64,000 nucleotides of DNA, taken from assembly GCA_032622095.1 (NCBI GenBank), contig CP136064.1, positions 37,746,426-37,810,425 on the forward strand, in the 5' to 3' direction. Each line of letters opens with the position of its first letter. The stretch's first letter is position 1. The notes under the pieces were generated by a model. That model made no database searches. It was not told the DNA's origin and saw only the letters and a program-made list of their open reading frames with translations. The DNA is from Siphonodentalium dalli (Eukaryota > Mollusca > Scaphopoda > Gadilida > Siphonodentaliidae). Position numbers and translations under genes: made by a program. Positions 1 to 10,385 of this stretch are shown in pieces.

Positions 1-1240
1 TCTCATTCCATTGGACAGATGTCTATCGGCTAAGGAGAAGACCATAGTGTACAGACTACCCACACTTCTTGACCATTATCATTATCCGAATCAAACTGTG
101 TGACGCCCCGCAGTTGTCTCGTCGAATATCTCCCAGCAGAGAAGAACAATGCTCGTGGTGCTAGTTTGTGGACATGCGCCATGATAGTGGGAATGAGATG
201 GGCCACTGTATACACCACCCCTACACCTGGTGTATGTTTAATAAATCGAATGTCATGCGTGTCGGTTTTATTTGGTGTGGTAAGATTGTATTTCCACATC
301 CGTTTCGAAGCCTTTCTGATTCAACTACGTACACTTTTGTCTGGATAATACTATGCTAGCCTCCCTCAAAACAGTCGGATGGACTAAAGGATAATGTCTT
401 TATAGCATGAATGTATGCGTGTTTTGTTATCCTCTCTCGGGGATAGTGTCAGTATGTGGGCGGTATTATTCAAGAAAATGTCAGGAACTGTGGTGCATTT
501 ATTTCACTATGTATTTAAAGAACAATTTACAGTCTCGATGGCAATGGCTGTAGACGTTGGGGAACGCGACCTTTATGATCATATAGCTTTATATATAACT
601 TTAGAATATAGTAGTTAATGTCTCGTGCGGGAAAATGGTCGCAATGGTGATGTTACCAAGAAATCACTTGGTGTACCAACGTTTGTTGAACTGAATGCAA
701 GAGCTCATCGACGTAACATTCCTCTGGATGTTATTCGCGTTGAATATTTCACCCTTTTGTTGATGGCATTTGTACTTTCTTGAACCATACCACCCAGCGT
801 GAGTATGACATATCAACCAACTATCAAAGGTATCGCCTTTAAGACTACACCCAGTCTTGGTGGGGTTTATACAACAGTAGCCAATGGCATACTCCTGGTC
901 CAGTTCAAGAACGGCTTCCAAACGGATGGGAACATACAATCTTAGCATACAAGGAAAGCAAAGCCACACATGAGATCCTGTCTGAATCTAAAACATAACA
1001 AAATAAGGGGCGGTGCAGTCATGGTCCAATTTCATTTCCACTATCATGACACATACCCACAAACTAGCACCGTGTGTATTGTTATCACCTGCTTGGATCT
1101 GTTCGGTGAGACGATTGCTGGACGCCAACAAGCTTGTTCTTATGATCACGTTCAAGGAGTTTGGGTATATTATGCATTATGGTCATCTACGCCTTAGCAG
1201 AAATACATCCGTCAACTGTCGGGCTTTCAACATTCGAAGC
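1..1240. repeat. Old inverted duplication, arms about 600 bp
   Basis: The reverse complement of about 1-350 matches about 890-1240. One example is the block beginning cactatcatgg, followed by cacaaactagcacc, which both arms carry. More weakly, 345-620 matches the reverse complement of 664-890. Identity is roughly 65-70% by eye with small indels, and the left arm appears to run off the window start. Open frames on both strands (47-299 and 664-969 on minus, 970-1197 on plus) lie inside the arms. Comparing the arms codon by codon shows no clear third-position bias, so I read this as an ancient foldback or inverted duplication rather than a conserved gene pair. The minus frame 664-985 does have a good acceptor-like upstream stretch (atgttttag at about 988) and many cysteines, so a decayed exon is possible. 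Confidence 0.55.
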
Positions 1241-1829
1241 CATGCATATACAAAAGTTGTCCGGGTACGTCAGTGCATTAGATGAGTATGTGAATTGATG
1301 AACCATATATTGAGAAGTGGCTGTTTGGGAAGATCACCAGGTGTGCACGTTGTTATCCCCATTAGGCCACCAAAGCTGACAATACGCAGATAGATAGGTC
1401 CTTCTGAAAGCTAGTATATGCATCGACCGAATACCTTTATAGTGTATCGCACAAGATGACGCATATACCCCATATATAGCATCTGAATTATACCATGAGC
1501 TATACCACGAATGAAGCTCGCTAAGAATTCCAAGCTTTCGAAACAAACACGTGAGCTGGACACGGCATATGTATTGTTTGAAACATTCCGATTAGTGGCA
1601 CCCTTTTACAAAGAAGAGTAATGAACTGTTGTTGTGAGTGAGATAGATTAATCTGACGAAGAGACGGAAACGAGTCTAGATAATGTTGAATGTGGCAATT
1701 CAGAATAAGCTGTTGTTTTGATTCTTGGAAGTCATAATATGACTAATCGGCGCACCTATATACGGTTACGGCCAGTGTGAGCCCTTAGTGGAGAATGGAT
1801 TTTGAAATGCCACATCGCGATTGTGAGTT
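1241..1829. other. No feature recognised
   Basis: AT-rich sequence without a convincing gene, RNA or repeat. A 70-codon minus frame (1334-1546) is not supported by any splice or start context. Confidence 0.5.
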
Positions 1830-3030
1830 TTCATCCTTCCAAAAGACTTCGACTTACATTGGAACTAATAGATGGCTTATAGTATGTACCGTTTCGTTTA
1901 TACAAATCAATATTATGACATAAAGTTGAAATGAGTATGTGATAACATCGGCTTCTTTTCAATTTCTGCCCATCAGTTTGGCCGCCATATTGAATATGAG
2001 TATCACTTGCCAAACCCTAATGAATACTTCATACATATCAACATGTAATGGTGGTTAGAAATCGCGAAACAATAACGCCCATCGTAAGAAAGTAAAGGAA
2101 TGTAGACTTGTTTTCAAATTTCGGTCGCCATTTTGGCCGCCATCTTCGATTTGGAAACCATTTCTTGCATGAGATGTAATGTAATTACCTCATCTCAGTA
2201 TTTCCAACTCAAGTGTAAGCATGGATGGAGTTGTCTCGACAATAATGCCCAATGATGTGAATATGAGAGAATTTCGGTGATTTTTCAAAATCTGTCCGCC
2301 ATTGTGGGCGCCATTTTGGATTTTGGGGACTTTTATTTGGATATGGTACAAGGAAAGTTCTTCGCCTAAGTGTTCCCAACTTACAATAGTAAGCAGGTGT
2401 GGAGTTGTCATGACAATAATGCTCACTGTTGTTAAAATCAGCGATTTTCGGCGATTTTTTATTTCTGGTGGCCATTTTGGCCCGCCATCTTGGATTTGGG
2501 TAAATATTTCCTCAACTCAGGTATAAGAGGAATCCTAGCTCGAGTATCTCCTGCAAATATATATGCATGGGTGTTGTTATAATAGCATGACAATTCATTG
2601 ATTCGAAACATAACATCGCGTTATTAACGGAGATTCGGCTTTGACCTATGATACCGGCATTTGGGAAACGTGATATCGGACAAAAATATCCCGCAATGAT
2701 TGCATATTATGGTCCCATGTGTTCGCCAATGACTCCTCTATATGATAAATGTATAACATGACGCAAAAATTCTAACATTTTCCAACAGAGACAATCGAAA
2801 GGTGGTAACATGTCAGAAAAATAGCATATTTTCACATTTCGGCGGCCATCTTGGCCGCCATATGGATTCTGGTGTCGGATTTTTGGCTAATTTGTAAGGG
2901 TTGTAATATTAGCATAACGAATCGAGCGGAAAACAAGACGGCATGTGACATCATCTTTACTATAACGGCGATCAAAGAGACCTGGTGCATTTAAAAAAAT
3001 GGCCGCCATGATGGACGCCATCTTGTCTGG
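1830..3030. repeat. Degenerate array of ~165-175 bp units with GGCCGCCAT core
   Basis: A core of the form GGCCGCCATnTTGGATTT recurs near 1980, 2136, 2306, 2480, 2850 and 3002, about 160-175 bp apart apart from one gap of roughly twice that. Between cores at least two units share gtaagcatgg...ggagttgtc...gacaataatgc and a tttcggcgattttt stretch. The copies are strongly diverged. Open frames in 2190-2526 are translations of this array. The same core reappears in a second array at 31.5-32.3 kb. Confidence 0.7.
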
Positions 3031-3165
3031 AGTCTCTGCGGCACCTTTTTTTTCTTGTTAACAAGTGAAAAAAATTAGAGGAGACCTTAAGGAAGAAAAT
3101 TATTGGGGTGAAGTTAAGTCCTGGGGGGGGGTGCAGAGGTCGACCATATCTCCTGGACTATATGT
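3031..3165. other. Short spacer with G-tract
   Basis: A 135-bp spacer between two arrays that includes a poly-G run at about 3123-3130. No gene is seen. Confidence 0.4.
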
Positions 3166-4255
3166 CCTTCACCACATATATGCGTGTATGGTATTCTGTA
3201 TTCACCTCCTCTGAACTTGGTATTCGAGGTTCAAGACCACATATATGCTTGTATGGTATTCAGCTCCTCTTAACTTGGTATTCGAGGTTCAAGACCACAT
3301 ATAAGCTTGTATGGTATTCTGTATTCACCTCCTCTGAACTTGGTATTCGAGGTTCAAGACCACATATATGCTTGTATGGTATTCAGCTCCTCTTAACTTG
3401 GTATTCGAGGTTCAAGACCACATATATGCTTGTATGGTATTCTGTATTCACCTCCTCTGAACTTGGTATTCGAAGTTCAAGACCACATATATGCGTGTAT
3501 GGTATTCAGTATTCACCTCCTCTGAACTTGGTATTCGAGGTTCAAGACCACATATATGCTTGTATGGTATTCAGTATTCACCTCCTCTGAACTTGGTATT
3601 CGAGGTTCAAGACCACATATATGCTTGTATGGTATTCAGTATTCACCTCCTCTGAACTTGGTATTCGAGGTTCAAGACCACATATATGCTTGTATGGTAT
3701 TCAGTATTCACCTCCTCTGAACTTCGGTATTCGAGGTTCAAGACCACATATATGGTTGTATGGTATTCAGCTCCTCTTAACTTGGTATTCGAGGTTCAAG
3801 ACCACTTATATGCTTGTATGGTATTCAGTATTCACCTCCTCTGAACTTGGTATTCGAGGTTCAAGACCACATATATGCTTGTATGGTATTCTGTATTCAC
3901 CTCCTCTGAACTTGGTATTCGAGGTTCAAGACCACATATATGCTTATATGGTATTCGGTATTCACCTCCTCTGAACTTGGTATTCGAGGTTCAAGACCAC
4001 ATATATGCTTGTATGGTATTCAGTATTCACCTCGTCTGAACTTGGTATTCGAGGTTCAAGACCACATATATGCTTGTATGGTATTCAGTATTCACCTCCT
4101 CTGAACTTGTTATTCGAGGTTGAAGACCACATATATGCTTGTATGGTATTCTGTATTCACCTCCTCTGAACTTGGTATTCGAGGTTCAAGACCACATATA
4201 TGCTTGTATGTATTCGGTATTCACCTCCTCTGAACTTGGTATTCGAGGTTCAAGT
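3166..4255. repeat. Minisatellite of 65-bp and 58-bp units, about 17 copies
   Basis: The unit runs from cacatatatgcttgtatggt through tattcacctcctctgaac to ggtattcgaggttcaagac. The long form is 65 bp; a short form lacking a 7-bp stretch before cctcct is 58 bp. About 17 copies occur head to tail with few substitutions. Long and short forms alternate near the start (65+58 = 123, a multiple of three), which is why a 160-codon plus-strand frame survives from 3108 to 3590. That frame is a by-product, not a gene. Confidence 0.95.
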
Positions 4256-4527
4256 GGGTGAACCCTCCTATTTCAGAATCCAAAATATCGAAAACCCAGT
4301 CTCTCGGGAGCACAATATGCGCTATTGATGATTCCCAATTCCCCTGAATATTGTAATACATGTGTGCAACTCTAAAGGCTGATTCAATGGTAACCTATTT
4401 GCTCTTTATGGAATAATATGCCCTTCATGGGATTAAGGGGTGTTGGTGCACTAGGAACCATGTTAATACGAAATAACTTCGTGGACCTGTTTGAATATCT
4501 AGATTGAATAGGGTACTTTTATTTCAG

Positions 4528-4670
4528 AGAATACGATGGATTTCCAGCCAACGTGTCCTTATCGTTCGAAGCATCAGCCCTGTCTGACAGCTCGTCAATG
4601 CTAATGAACGGAATTGGACCCGAACTCGTGGGAACCCTAATCAAGGGTTGCTGTCGCAGAACTTATTGTC
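4528..4670 (+). CDS. Candidate internal exon, unknown protein
   Basis: The exon would follow a strong acceptor (cttttatttcag ending at 4527) and end at a strong donor (gtgagaaa at 4671). One frame is open throughout. It reads YDGFPANVSLSFEAS early and MNGIGPELVGTLIK later, ending in a CC-RRTYC cluster. Local G+C is higher than in the flanks and codon use looks protein-like. A second acceptor-like site just upstream (cctcctatttcag at 4266-4278) opens a short frame to about 4377. No family is recognised. The next open frame downstream (4710-4938) is in a phase that does not join cleanly to this donor, so the exon chain is unresolved. A chance open frame remains possible. Confidence 0.35.
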
Positions 4671-4709
4671 GTGAGAAACGATACATTGTCGTTGAACAAT
4701 TCCATTCGC

Positions 4710-4938
4710 CAATCAATTTCTATAAATCAGTGGAAGGCTGTCTCCGTCGCGCCCGCCTGCCAGGACGGGTCACGTCATCTGTTTCTTCAAGCTGAAATTT
4801 ACACGAATAGTTGCCTCCGACGGGCTCGTGGATATTGGATTTCGCTTCGATCTTGACATAAATTTCAATAACATGTCTCAAACTCTGATTTGTGTCCACG
4901 CGTTTAACTCGATTTATAATCTATTACCAGATGTGTAG
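4710..4938 (+). CDS. Candidate terminal exon, unknown protein
   Basis: The open frame ends at the TAG at 4936-4938. It includes HVICFFKLKFTRIVASDG followed by LVDIGFRFDLDINFNN and ends NSIYNLLPDV. Codons often end in C or G (atc, ttc, gcc, gac, ctc), unlike the surrounding AT-rich DNA. Acceptor-like sites lie at 4730 (aaatcag) and 4763 (cgcctgccag). Two other frames are also open over parts of this segment, which weakens the case. A polyadenylation-like AATAAA follows at 5592. No family is recognised; decay or a frameshift relative to the 4528 candidate is possible. Confidence 0.3.
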
Positions 4939-5135
4939 ATGGAGTTGATATGTTTTTCGTTAATTTGATGAGTTTTTGCCACCTTAGGTTCTCGTCAATG
5001 GTTTGATTATAAATAGATCTGCGGGAAGTTATAAATTCGGCGAGTGATCTAGATAGATGTAGCCCGCGGAGGTTTGGAATTACGAGTTTTAAGAACGCAC
5101 ATATATTTGGTTTCCGATCGAAAGACAACCAGAGA

Positions 5136-5136
5136 T

Positions 5137-5224
<88 letters not shown>

Positions 5225-5247
5225 AGAGAGAGAGAGAGAGGGGGAGG

Positions 5248-5306
<59 letters not shown>

Positions 5307-5320
5307 CGCGCATGGGAGAG
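5136..5320. repeat. (GA)n microsatellite with interruptions
   Basis: About 170 bp of GA dinucleotides, interrupted at about 5160 (ggagaggatg), 5220 (cgcg) and 5240-5250 (ggggagggagagacag), ending in gcgcgcgcgc. Long Ser-Leu and Arg-Glu frames on both strands are artefacts of this repeat. It may sit in the 3' UTR of the candidate exon ending at 4938. Confidence 0.97.
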
Positions 5321-5591
5321 GATGTGCGTGAATGTTATGTTACGAGTTGACGCGTATATCTGTAGGAATATTGTTGACACGTATATCTGTATGAATATTA
5401 TTGCTGCTAATATGACGAACGTGTGATTATATGGACGATTTTGGAATCATAGTCACATTGTACATATATGTTATCTTCCGTACCTCATATATGACTGTAT
5501 ATTATTATGCTTCGTCTTGCATGTATTCCTTTTGTTTTCAACTGTATATATGTTACATGTGTATCTTTGTGAGCTCTTCATTATTGGAGGA

Positions 5592-5597
5592 AATAAA
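5592..5597 (+). terminator. Possible polyadenylation signal AATAAA
   Basis: An AATAAA hexamer about 650 bp downstream of the candidate stop at 4938. Such hexamers are frequent in AT-rich DNA, so it matters only if the upstream exons are real. Confidence 0.2.
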
Positions 5598-5599
5598 GA

Positions 5600-6100
5600 A
5601 ATATATATAATACGGACTATATGATTGTGCGTTTCAGACTATTACAGTAGTTGCCTCTTATAGCTACAATTTGCAATGTTGGACAATTAAACGTCATCGT
5701 CGTTTAGGTATTTGGGTAACGTTCAGTTTATTTGTGTTATGCATATGTGGACAATGAATATGGTGAATGACTATCGTTCGACTATCGACCTTATACCTCC
5801 AAACAGGGTCGTGCAAGACATGGGTTGGTTCAAGATATATAGCAGCCAATTTTGATCGATAATATTGACTACTGAAACGAACCTATATAGCATTCGAGTT
5901 AAATACACCTTGACAATGATTACAGTTATTAGACCACAAATCAGTGCGAGTGGCAGTCCATATATGGCAGAGTGGTTGTTAGTCGATTTATCCATAGGTT
6001 ACAGACCGTAACTGACGCGTCAATTCGAGTGACGACAACCTGCTGACATGGGTGGCTAAAACATCACGAATGATCAACGACGTAGACTGACGTAATCGAT
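5600..6100. other. No feature recognised
   Basis: AT-rich DNA with only short unsupported frames. Confidence 0.45.
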
Positions 6101-6101
6101 G

Positions 6102-6178
6102 GAACAGTGCTGTATATCGCTGACGAAGAGGGCCTCTGATAGAACAGTGCTGTATATCGCTGACGAAGAGGGCCTCTG
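6102..6178. repeat. 40-bp tandem duplication
   Basis: Two adjacent copies of a 40-bp unit beginning gaacagtgctgtatatcgct, at 6102 and 6142, identical apart from the junction. The near-perfect identity suggests a recent event. Confidence 0.95.
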
Positions 6179-6179
6179 T

Positions 6180-6779
6180 TGTATATTTATACCATCACAT
6201 CGAGCTGTCGCTTGATCAGATGAACGAAGGAAGCTTTTCTCCAAACACTTGGTTCGAATTCAGTATGATTTAATTATAAATAATGTATACATTATACATA
6301 ATAGTATACATCTTTCAGACAGTAACAGTCCAAATACTTGTACTGTACTCGAAGTCCCCAGATTATTTCTCTTTTCGTATATTATATTATATATATTTTT
6401 GTTATGTATTAATTATTGATATGTGAATTGTTTCACGGTATTATATAGTGTATTCCGATCTATAGTTGGACCATGATGAATATTTGGTAATCATATGTAA
6501 TAAACATTTAATTGTATTTCTTACACCATATTGCAATATGATATTTCGAATTACTCTGTAAATTCGATTTAACTGATTATGCCATGATTTTAAATGAATA
6601 TTCACATTTGAAGCACTCGTATGTATATGGACATAAGAGCTTTCAGCACACTCACTTGTAACCATGGTTTAAGCCACGAGGCAGTTAACAAATTTGTAAA
6701 TCCAAATTATGCTCGCTTTTGTTGCATCGCGGTCCAGCTTTAGAAACAAGCATATGTCTATCAATAGCTAAATATTCCT
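6180..6779. other. No feature recognised
   Basis: Very AT-rich sequence (for example tatattatattatatatat near 6378-6398). No gene or repeat boundary is seen. Confidence 0.45.
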
Positions 6780-7000
6780 ATACGCACTCTTTATGCCACA
6801 GGTGATCGACATTTTGAACTTCGGCATAGAACAAAAAAGCGTGTTCCTTGTTTGTCTATTCCAGATGTGATCAAAATAATGAGTGTTTGTATAGCTTCTA
6901 TGCTCAAAATTGAAAACACCTGGGACATTATTTTTCAGAACATATGAAGCCCGCATATCAATATTTCGTGTCTTTATCAACCTCTCTTATATCTCCTTCC
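6780..7000. repeat. Dispersed repeat fragment, related to 17.5-17.8 kb
   Basis: The block gcccgcatatcaatatttcg at 6949-6968, with its flanks, matches 17728-17760, which carries the same atatttcgtgt block. A diverged version occurs at 34034-34070. Upstream, the gcgtgttcc...tattccagatg stretch corresponds to the gcgttcc...attcctgatatgg block found with AATAAAGAGCG motifs elsewhere in the window. Confidence 0.5.
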
Positions 7001-7195
7001 AAATTACATATACACAACACTTGGAAGTGTGAATGAGCCATTATATGGGTGTGTATAAGGCAGTGGACAATTAATAACATCAATGTGCCACATTCAAGAC
7101 TGCAATGCCAAAGTAAACATTTAGTAATACATGGAACAAATATCCAAGGCACTGTCAGAAAAGATCAATACCATTTTTAAATAGTGCAAATTAAA

Positions 7196-7574
7196 CCCTT
7201 TACCCAACAGAACGGCCCTGTGCCAATGCATTCTCTTATATATGCGAGTCGACCATAGGTCGCCTCGCATATATAAGAGAATGCATTGGCTTAACACATT
7301 AAAAATTATAAAATTGTTAAAGAATGGTAAAAAGTGTTAAAAAAGATTTTTTTTAGGCCAATGCATTCTCTTATATATGCGAGGCGACCTATGGTCGACT
7401 CGCATATATAAGAGAATGCATTGGCACATGGCATAACTGTAACCATCACAATGTGGTCAATGAGCCGGTTCCAATGATATCCATATCTGTGTGGTTTTAT
7501 TGAGACAGACCCAAGATAATTTAGGCTGTTGCAGCTTTATTTGGCCGTTTTTGGCCGGTTTGTTGGGTAAAGGG
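7196..7574 (+). mobile_element. Family A palindromic MITE, copy 1 (piggyBac-like)
   Basis: The terminal inverted repeat is CCCTTTACCCAACA, with TTAA on the right and TTAA plus one extra A on the left. That pattern (TTAA target, CCCT-type ends) is typical of the piggyBac superfamily. Inside are two near-perfect 69-bp palindromes in opposite orientation (starting gccaatgcattctcttata), separated by an AT-rich spacer of about 70 bp. The left subterminal arm is short (~30 bp) and the right is long (~150 bp, containing ggttccaatgatatccat). No transposase is present. It is one of seven family A copies in the window. Confidence 0.88.
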
Positions 7575-7579
7575 TTAAA

Positions 7580-8200
7580 CTACGCACGAACGCACTGGCC
7601 ATTATAGGTCTATGCAGCGTTGCTGTGAGAGTCTCTCCAAAGCCCATCGCCGGTCTAAAACCAGGCAAGCACATTATGAAAATCAAATATTACAGAATGG
7701 AATTACTAAAGCTCCATGTTTCCGGGAGACGACAAGAGTCCACGAGGTTCCATTTATTCGCGTTTGTATGGAATGTCTCTGACTTTCTATTGTTCATTCG
7801 GAGTCAATATTGGTTTGCTCAATCTCTCGGACCGCTTTACATTCTCCGACCGATAAATTAAACCGTAGAGTCGAGTGCATCGTAAATATCATCGAGTTAT
7901 TTCGAGAGCTCAATTGATACATCCCCGGCATGAAAGATAATATTGGCAGGTTTGTCGCAATATCAACCAATCTCGTTGATGGTCGGGAGCGAGATCTCGA
8001 TACGCCTGAGACGGTTATGGGCAGGGGAGATGCCGATTTACTTTCTGCAGTCGCATTAAAACTTAATATGGTTTGTCATAATATTTGCTGTGTTTACCTG
8101 CTCACTTATGTAAATTTCTTCTAGATATTAAAACATCGGATCACAGACTTCCAGTAGTCCAGTCGTGGCGTAGACGGCGAAGCCATTATGACTTGCTTTA
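7580..8200. other. No feature recognised
   Basis: Unique-looking sequence with frames of 78 codons (7625-7861) and 64 codons (7930-8124), both without recognisable domains or clear splice context. Confidence 0.4.
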
Positions 8201-8206
8201 TTTGTG

Positions 8207-8228
8207 GAGATGATGATGATGATGATGA
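8207..8228. repeat. (GAT)n microsatellite
   Basis: About seven GAT trinucleotides immediately before the dispersed repeat at 8244. Confidence 0.9.
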
Positions 8229-8243
8229 ATAGCATTTTGTTTA

Positions 8244-8766
8244 TTTCACCCAACCTTGGGTGTTTATTTCACAGTTGTTTCTGAAATGATGTGTGTGTCG
8301 ACAGAAAACAGATGCAGGATTTGTGTAAATGTTAGCCCAAACTACATTTCGAAGTAACGACGGCTTTGTTGTTTATTTCGAGGAATAATACCGCATCAGA
8401 TGAATTCAACCCAAATATATTGACAGGTGTCGAGGGTCTAACTCTATACTGATCAATAAAAAAGTAATATAATAAATACCGAGTATATTTAAGTTAACGC
8501 CAATGGGTCGTTTAAGAATGTATTGATGCCTAAACCAAGGTGAAATAACGATCTTTAAATGAATTGGCCGGTATATTTTATTAGTTATCAGGGTTATCAG
8601 GGTCGTAGTTGCATAAATTACAATACATCTTATTTTTATGCTAAGATAATTGCGTGGTTATTTGTTATGGCTTGATCGGTATTGCGGTTAACACAAATCC
8701 CATATATGGAAATTCCAAATATGGAAATTGACTTGCGCATGCGCAGAACAGACACAATGGTCTTAC
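8244..8766 (+). repeat. Dispersed ~520-bp repeat, copy 1
   Basis: Nearly colinear with 25241-25783. Both begin tttcacccaa...ccttgggtgtttatttcac and share gtttatttcgaggaataata, a ttgacaggtgt block and an end at gcgcatgcgca..acaatgg. Identity is about 90% with short indels. The palindromic cacccaa...ttgggtg start could be part of a terminal structure. No ORF and no clear TSD, so the class is unknown. A more diverged partial copy of the 3' half follows at 8830-9065, also ending in ttgcgcatgcgcaga. Confidence 0.85.
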
Positions 8767-8829
8767 TAAAAACGAAGCAATAAACGATTGATAACAAGAA
8801 ACACCGACCCAGTTAAATAACGACATTGG

Positions 8830-9065
8830 ATGGCGGTGTATTGCGTCTTTGAGAGTGTGTTGATGTCTAAATCATGTGATTAACTAATTAAAAATTAGTT
8901 CGCCTACATATTATCAGGTCCCCAGTTCGATCATGAAACAATATTTCTGACTTGTATGTTAAGACTTTAATTGCTTGGTAATTATTGAGATTGCAGTGTC
9001 CTTATATGGCAACTCCTTATTTGGAAATTTCTTGCGCATGCGCAGAATTGATAGAATTCCATGAA
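8830..9065 (+). repeat. Diverged partial copy of the 8244 repeat
   Basis: Shares the order gtgttgatgtctaaa, an attaact..ttatcagg region, then atatggcaa...tggaaatt and cttgcgcatgcgcagaa with the 3' part of the element at 8244-8766. It lies in direct orientation directly downstream, suggesting an old tandem arrangement. Confidence 0.5.
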
Positions 9066-9259
9066 GACGTCGCCATTATATGATGATCATTGTGAAAAGT
9101 GATCAATACTGAAAATATTCACAGCTTACCTGCTGCATATTTTTACTATGAGAACAACAAAATTTCTCTCGATAACATTACTCACTCAACTTTATATTTA
9201 TGTTGTTGTCAACTCTTAAATAATCACACGATTTGCGGACAATGTTAAAATCATTGTTA

Positions 9260-9624
9260 GGCGACATCAATTTTTAAGTCTGGTTTACGAACATGTGGGG
9301 AGAAACAAACTAAGTGCAGGAGGAGAACAAAATAAAAATATAAAAATTGTCCCACCAATTTATATCAAGTAAATCATGGAATTTTACATAAATTTTACAA
9401 AAATTATAAAAAAAAATGTTTTTTTAATGAAATTCGGAACCAAACAAGAGATTTATACATGAAAATATGGATCTGTAAATTATCATCAGCAGAACCGGAT
9501 ACGACAGCACATGAAAATTAGTACGTGTGTAGAATTTTTTGGGAGAATTTTTTTTTAATTTTTTTCATGAAATGAAAAACAATTTGTACGTGTTCGTAAA
9601 CCAGACTTAAAAATTTGTGTCGCC
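9260..9624. mobile_element. MITE, Harbinger-like (TTA target duplication)
   Basis: A 365-bp element with about 33-bp terminal inverted repeats starting GGCGACA and continuing tttttaagtctggtttacga on the left; the right end is the reverse complement with few changes. TTA flanks both sides (9257-9259 and 9625-9627). A 3-bp TTA/TAA duplication with GG-starting ends is the PIF/Harbinger pattern. The interior is AT-rich with no ORF. Confidence 0.78.
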
Positions 9625-9627
9625 TTA

Positions 9628-10385
9628 CCTCAGCAAATACCTACGTGTAACATCGGAACAGGACGTTATTAACGTACAATTTGGACAACAGTGTAACTGT
9701 TTTACAAAAAATTTGTCACTAGAAGATACCAATTAATTTGCATTGTCTTGTAACATTGATCCAGTCAATACCAACTATCAGAATATTTCATTGCTGATAG
9801 TCTTATTTCATATGCATTTGTATTTACCATTACCACTCATTCTGCTTTTCTCAATTTCATCAATCTAGTCCTATTTTAACAAGCATTATTATCTCAGTTC
9901 CATCCATTTTTGTTTATTTGTGCCATGTGACCTGTTTACATTTGATTATAGTCTCAGACACTCACTTTTTAAGCTTCAAGTTATTTCTAGGTATTCCCTG
10001 TTATATTGACTGGTTGACATGAAATAAAAACCAAATCTATTTACATGTATATATCGCTAGGATACAGAGCAGCTGTCTCCTAGCAGTGTAAGCACAGTGA
10101 CACATTATGTCATTCAGACAAACACTTTCCTTTATTATTTGGCGGTTCTGAAATTAAGTGCCCCTTTGAGATCTGCAAAAAAAGAAAACAACAGTTTTTT
10201 TGTTGTCACTAAGTCACTTTTGCTTATAAATATACCTTTCAACACCAAATGTACCTAGTATATACCTAATAATATATTATGTGTTTGTAGCTTTCCACAT
10301 TTTGAATACATGGTACTCACCAACCACGAAACCATGTCGTTCCCTGTCGTGACTTACATTATATGTACATCCAACTTACTTCTGT
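9628..10385. other. No feature recognised
   Basis: Pyrimidine-rich, AT-rich sequence with no gene or clear repeat. The next segment begins a tandem duplication. Confidence 0.45.

Noticed and set aside
3108-3974. Long plus frames of 160 and 117 codons
   Set aside because: Pure translation of the 65/58-bp minisatellite; the frame survives only because combinations of unit lengths sum to multiples of three.
4904-5380. Ser-Leu-rich 158-codon minus frame and Arg-Glu plus frame
   Set aside because: Translation of the GA microsatellite.
7195-7440. CRISPR-like look of repeated palindromes
   Set aside because: Only two inverted palindromes per element, no unique spacers of constant length, eukaryotic MITE context with TTAA ends.
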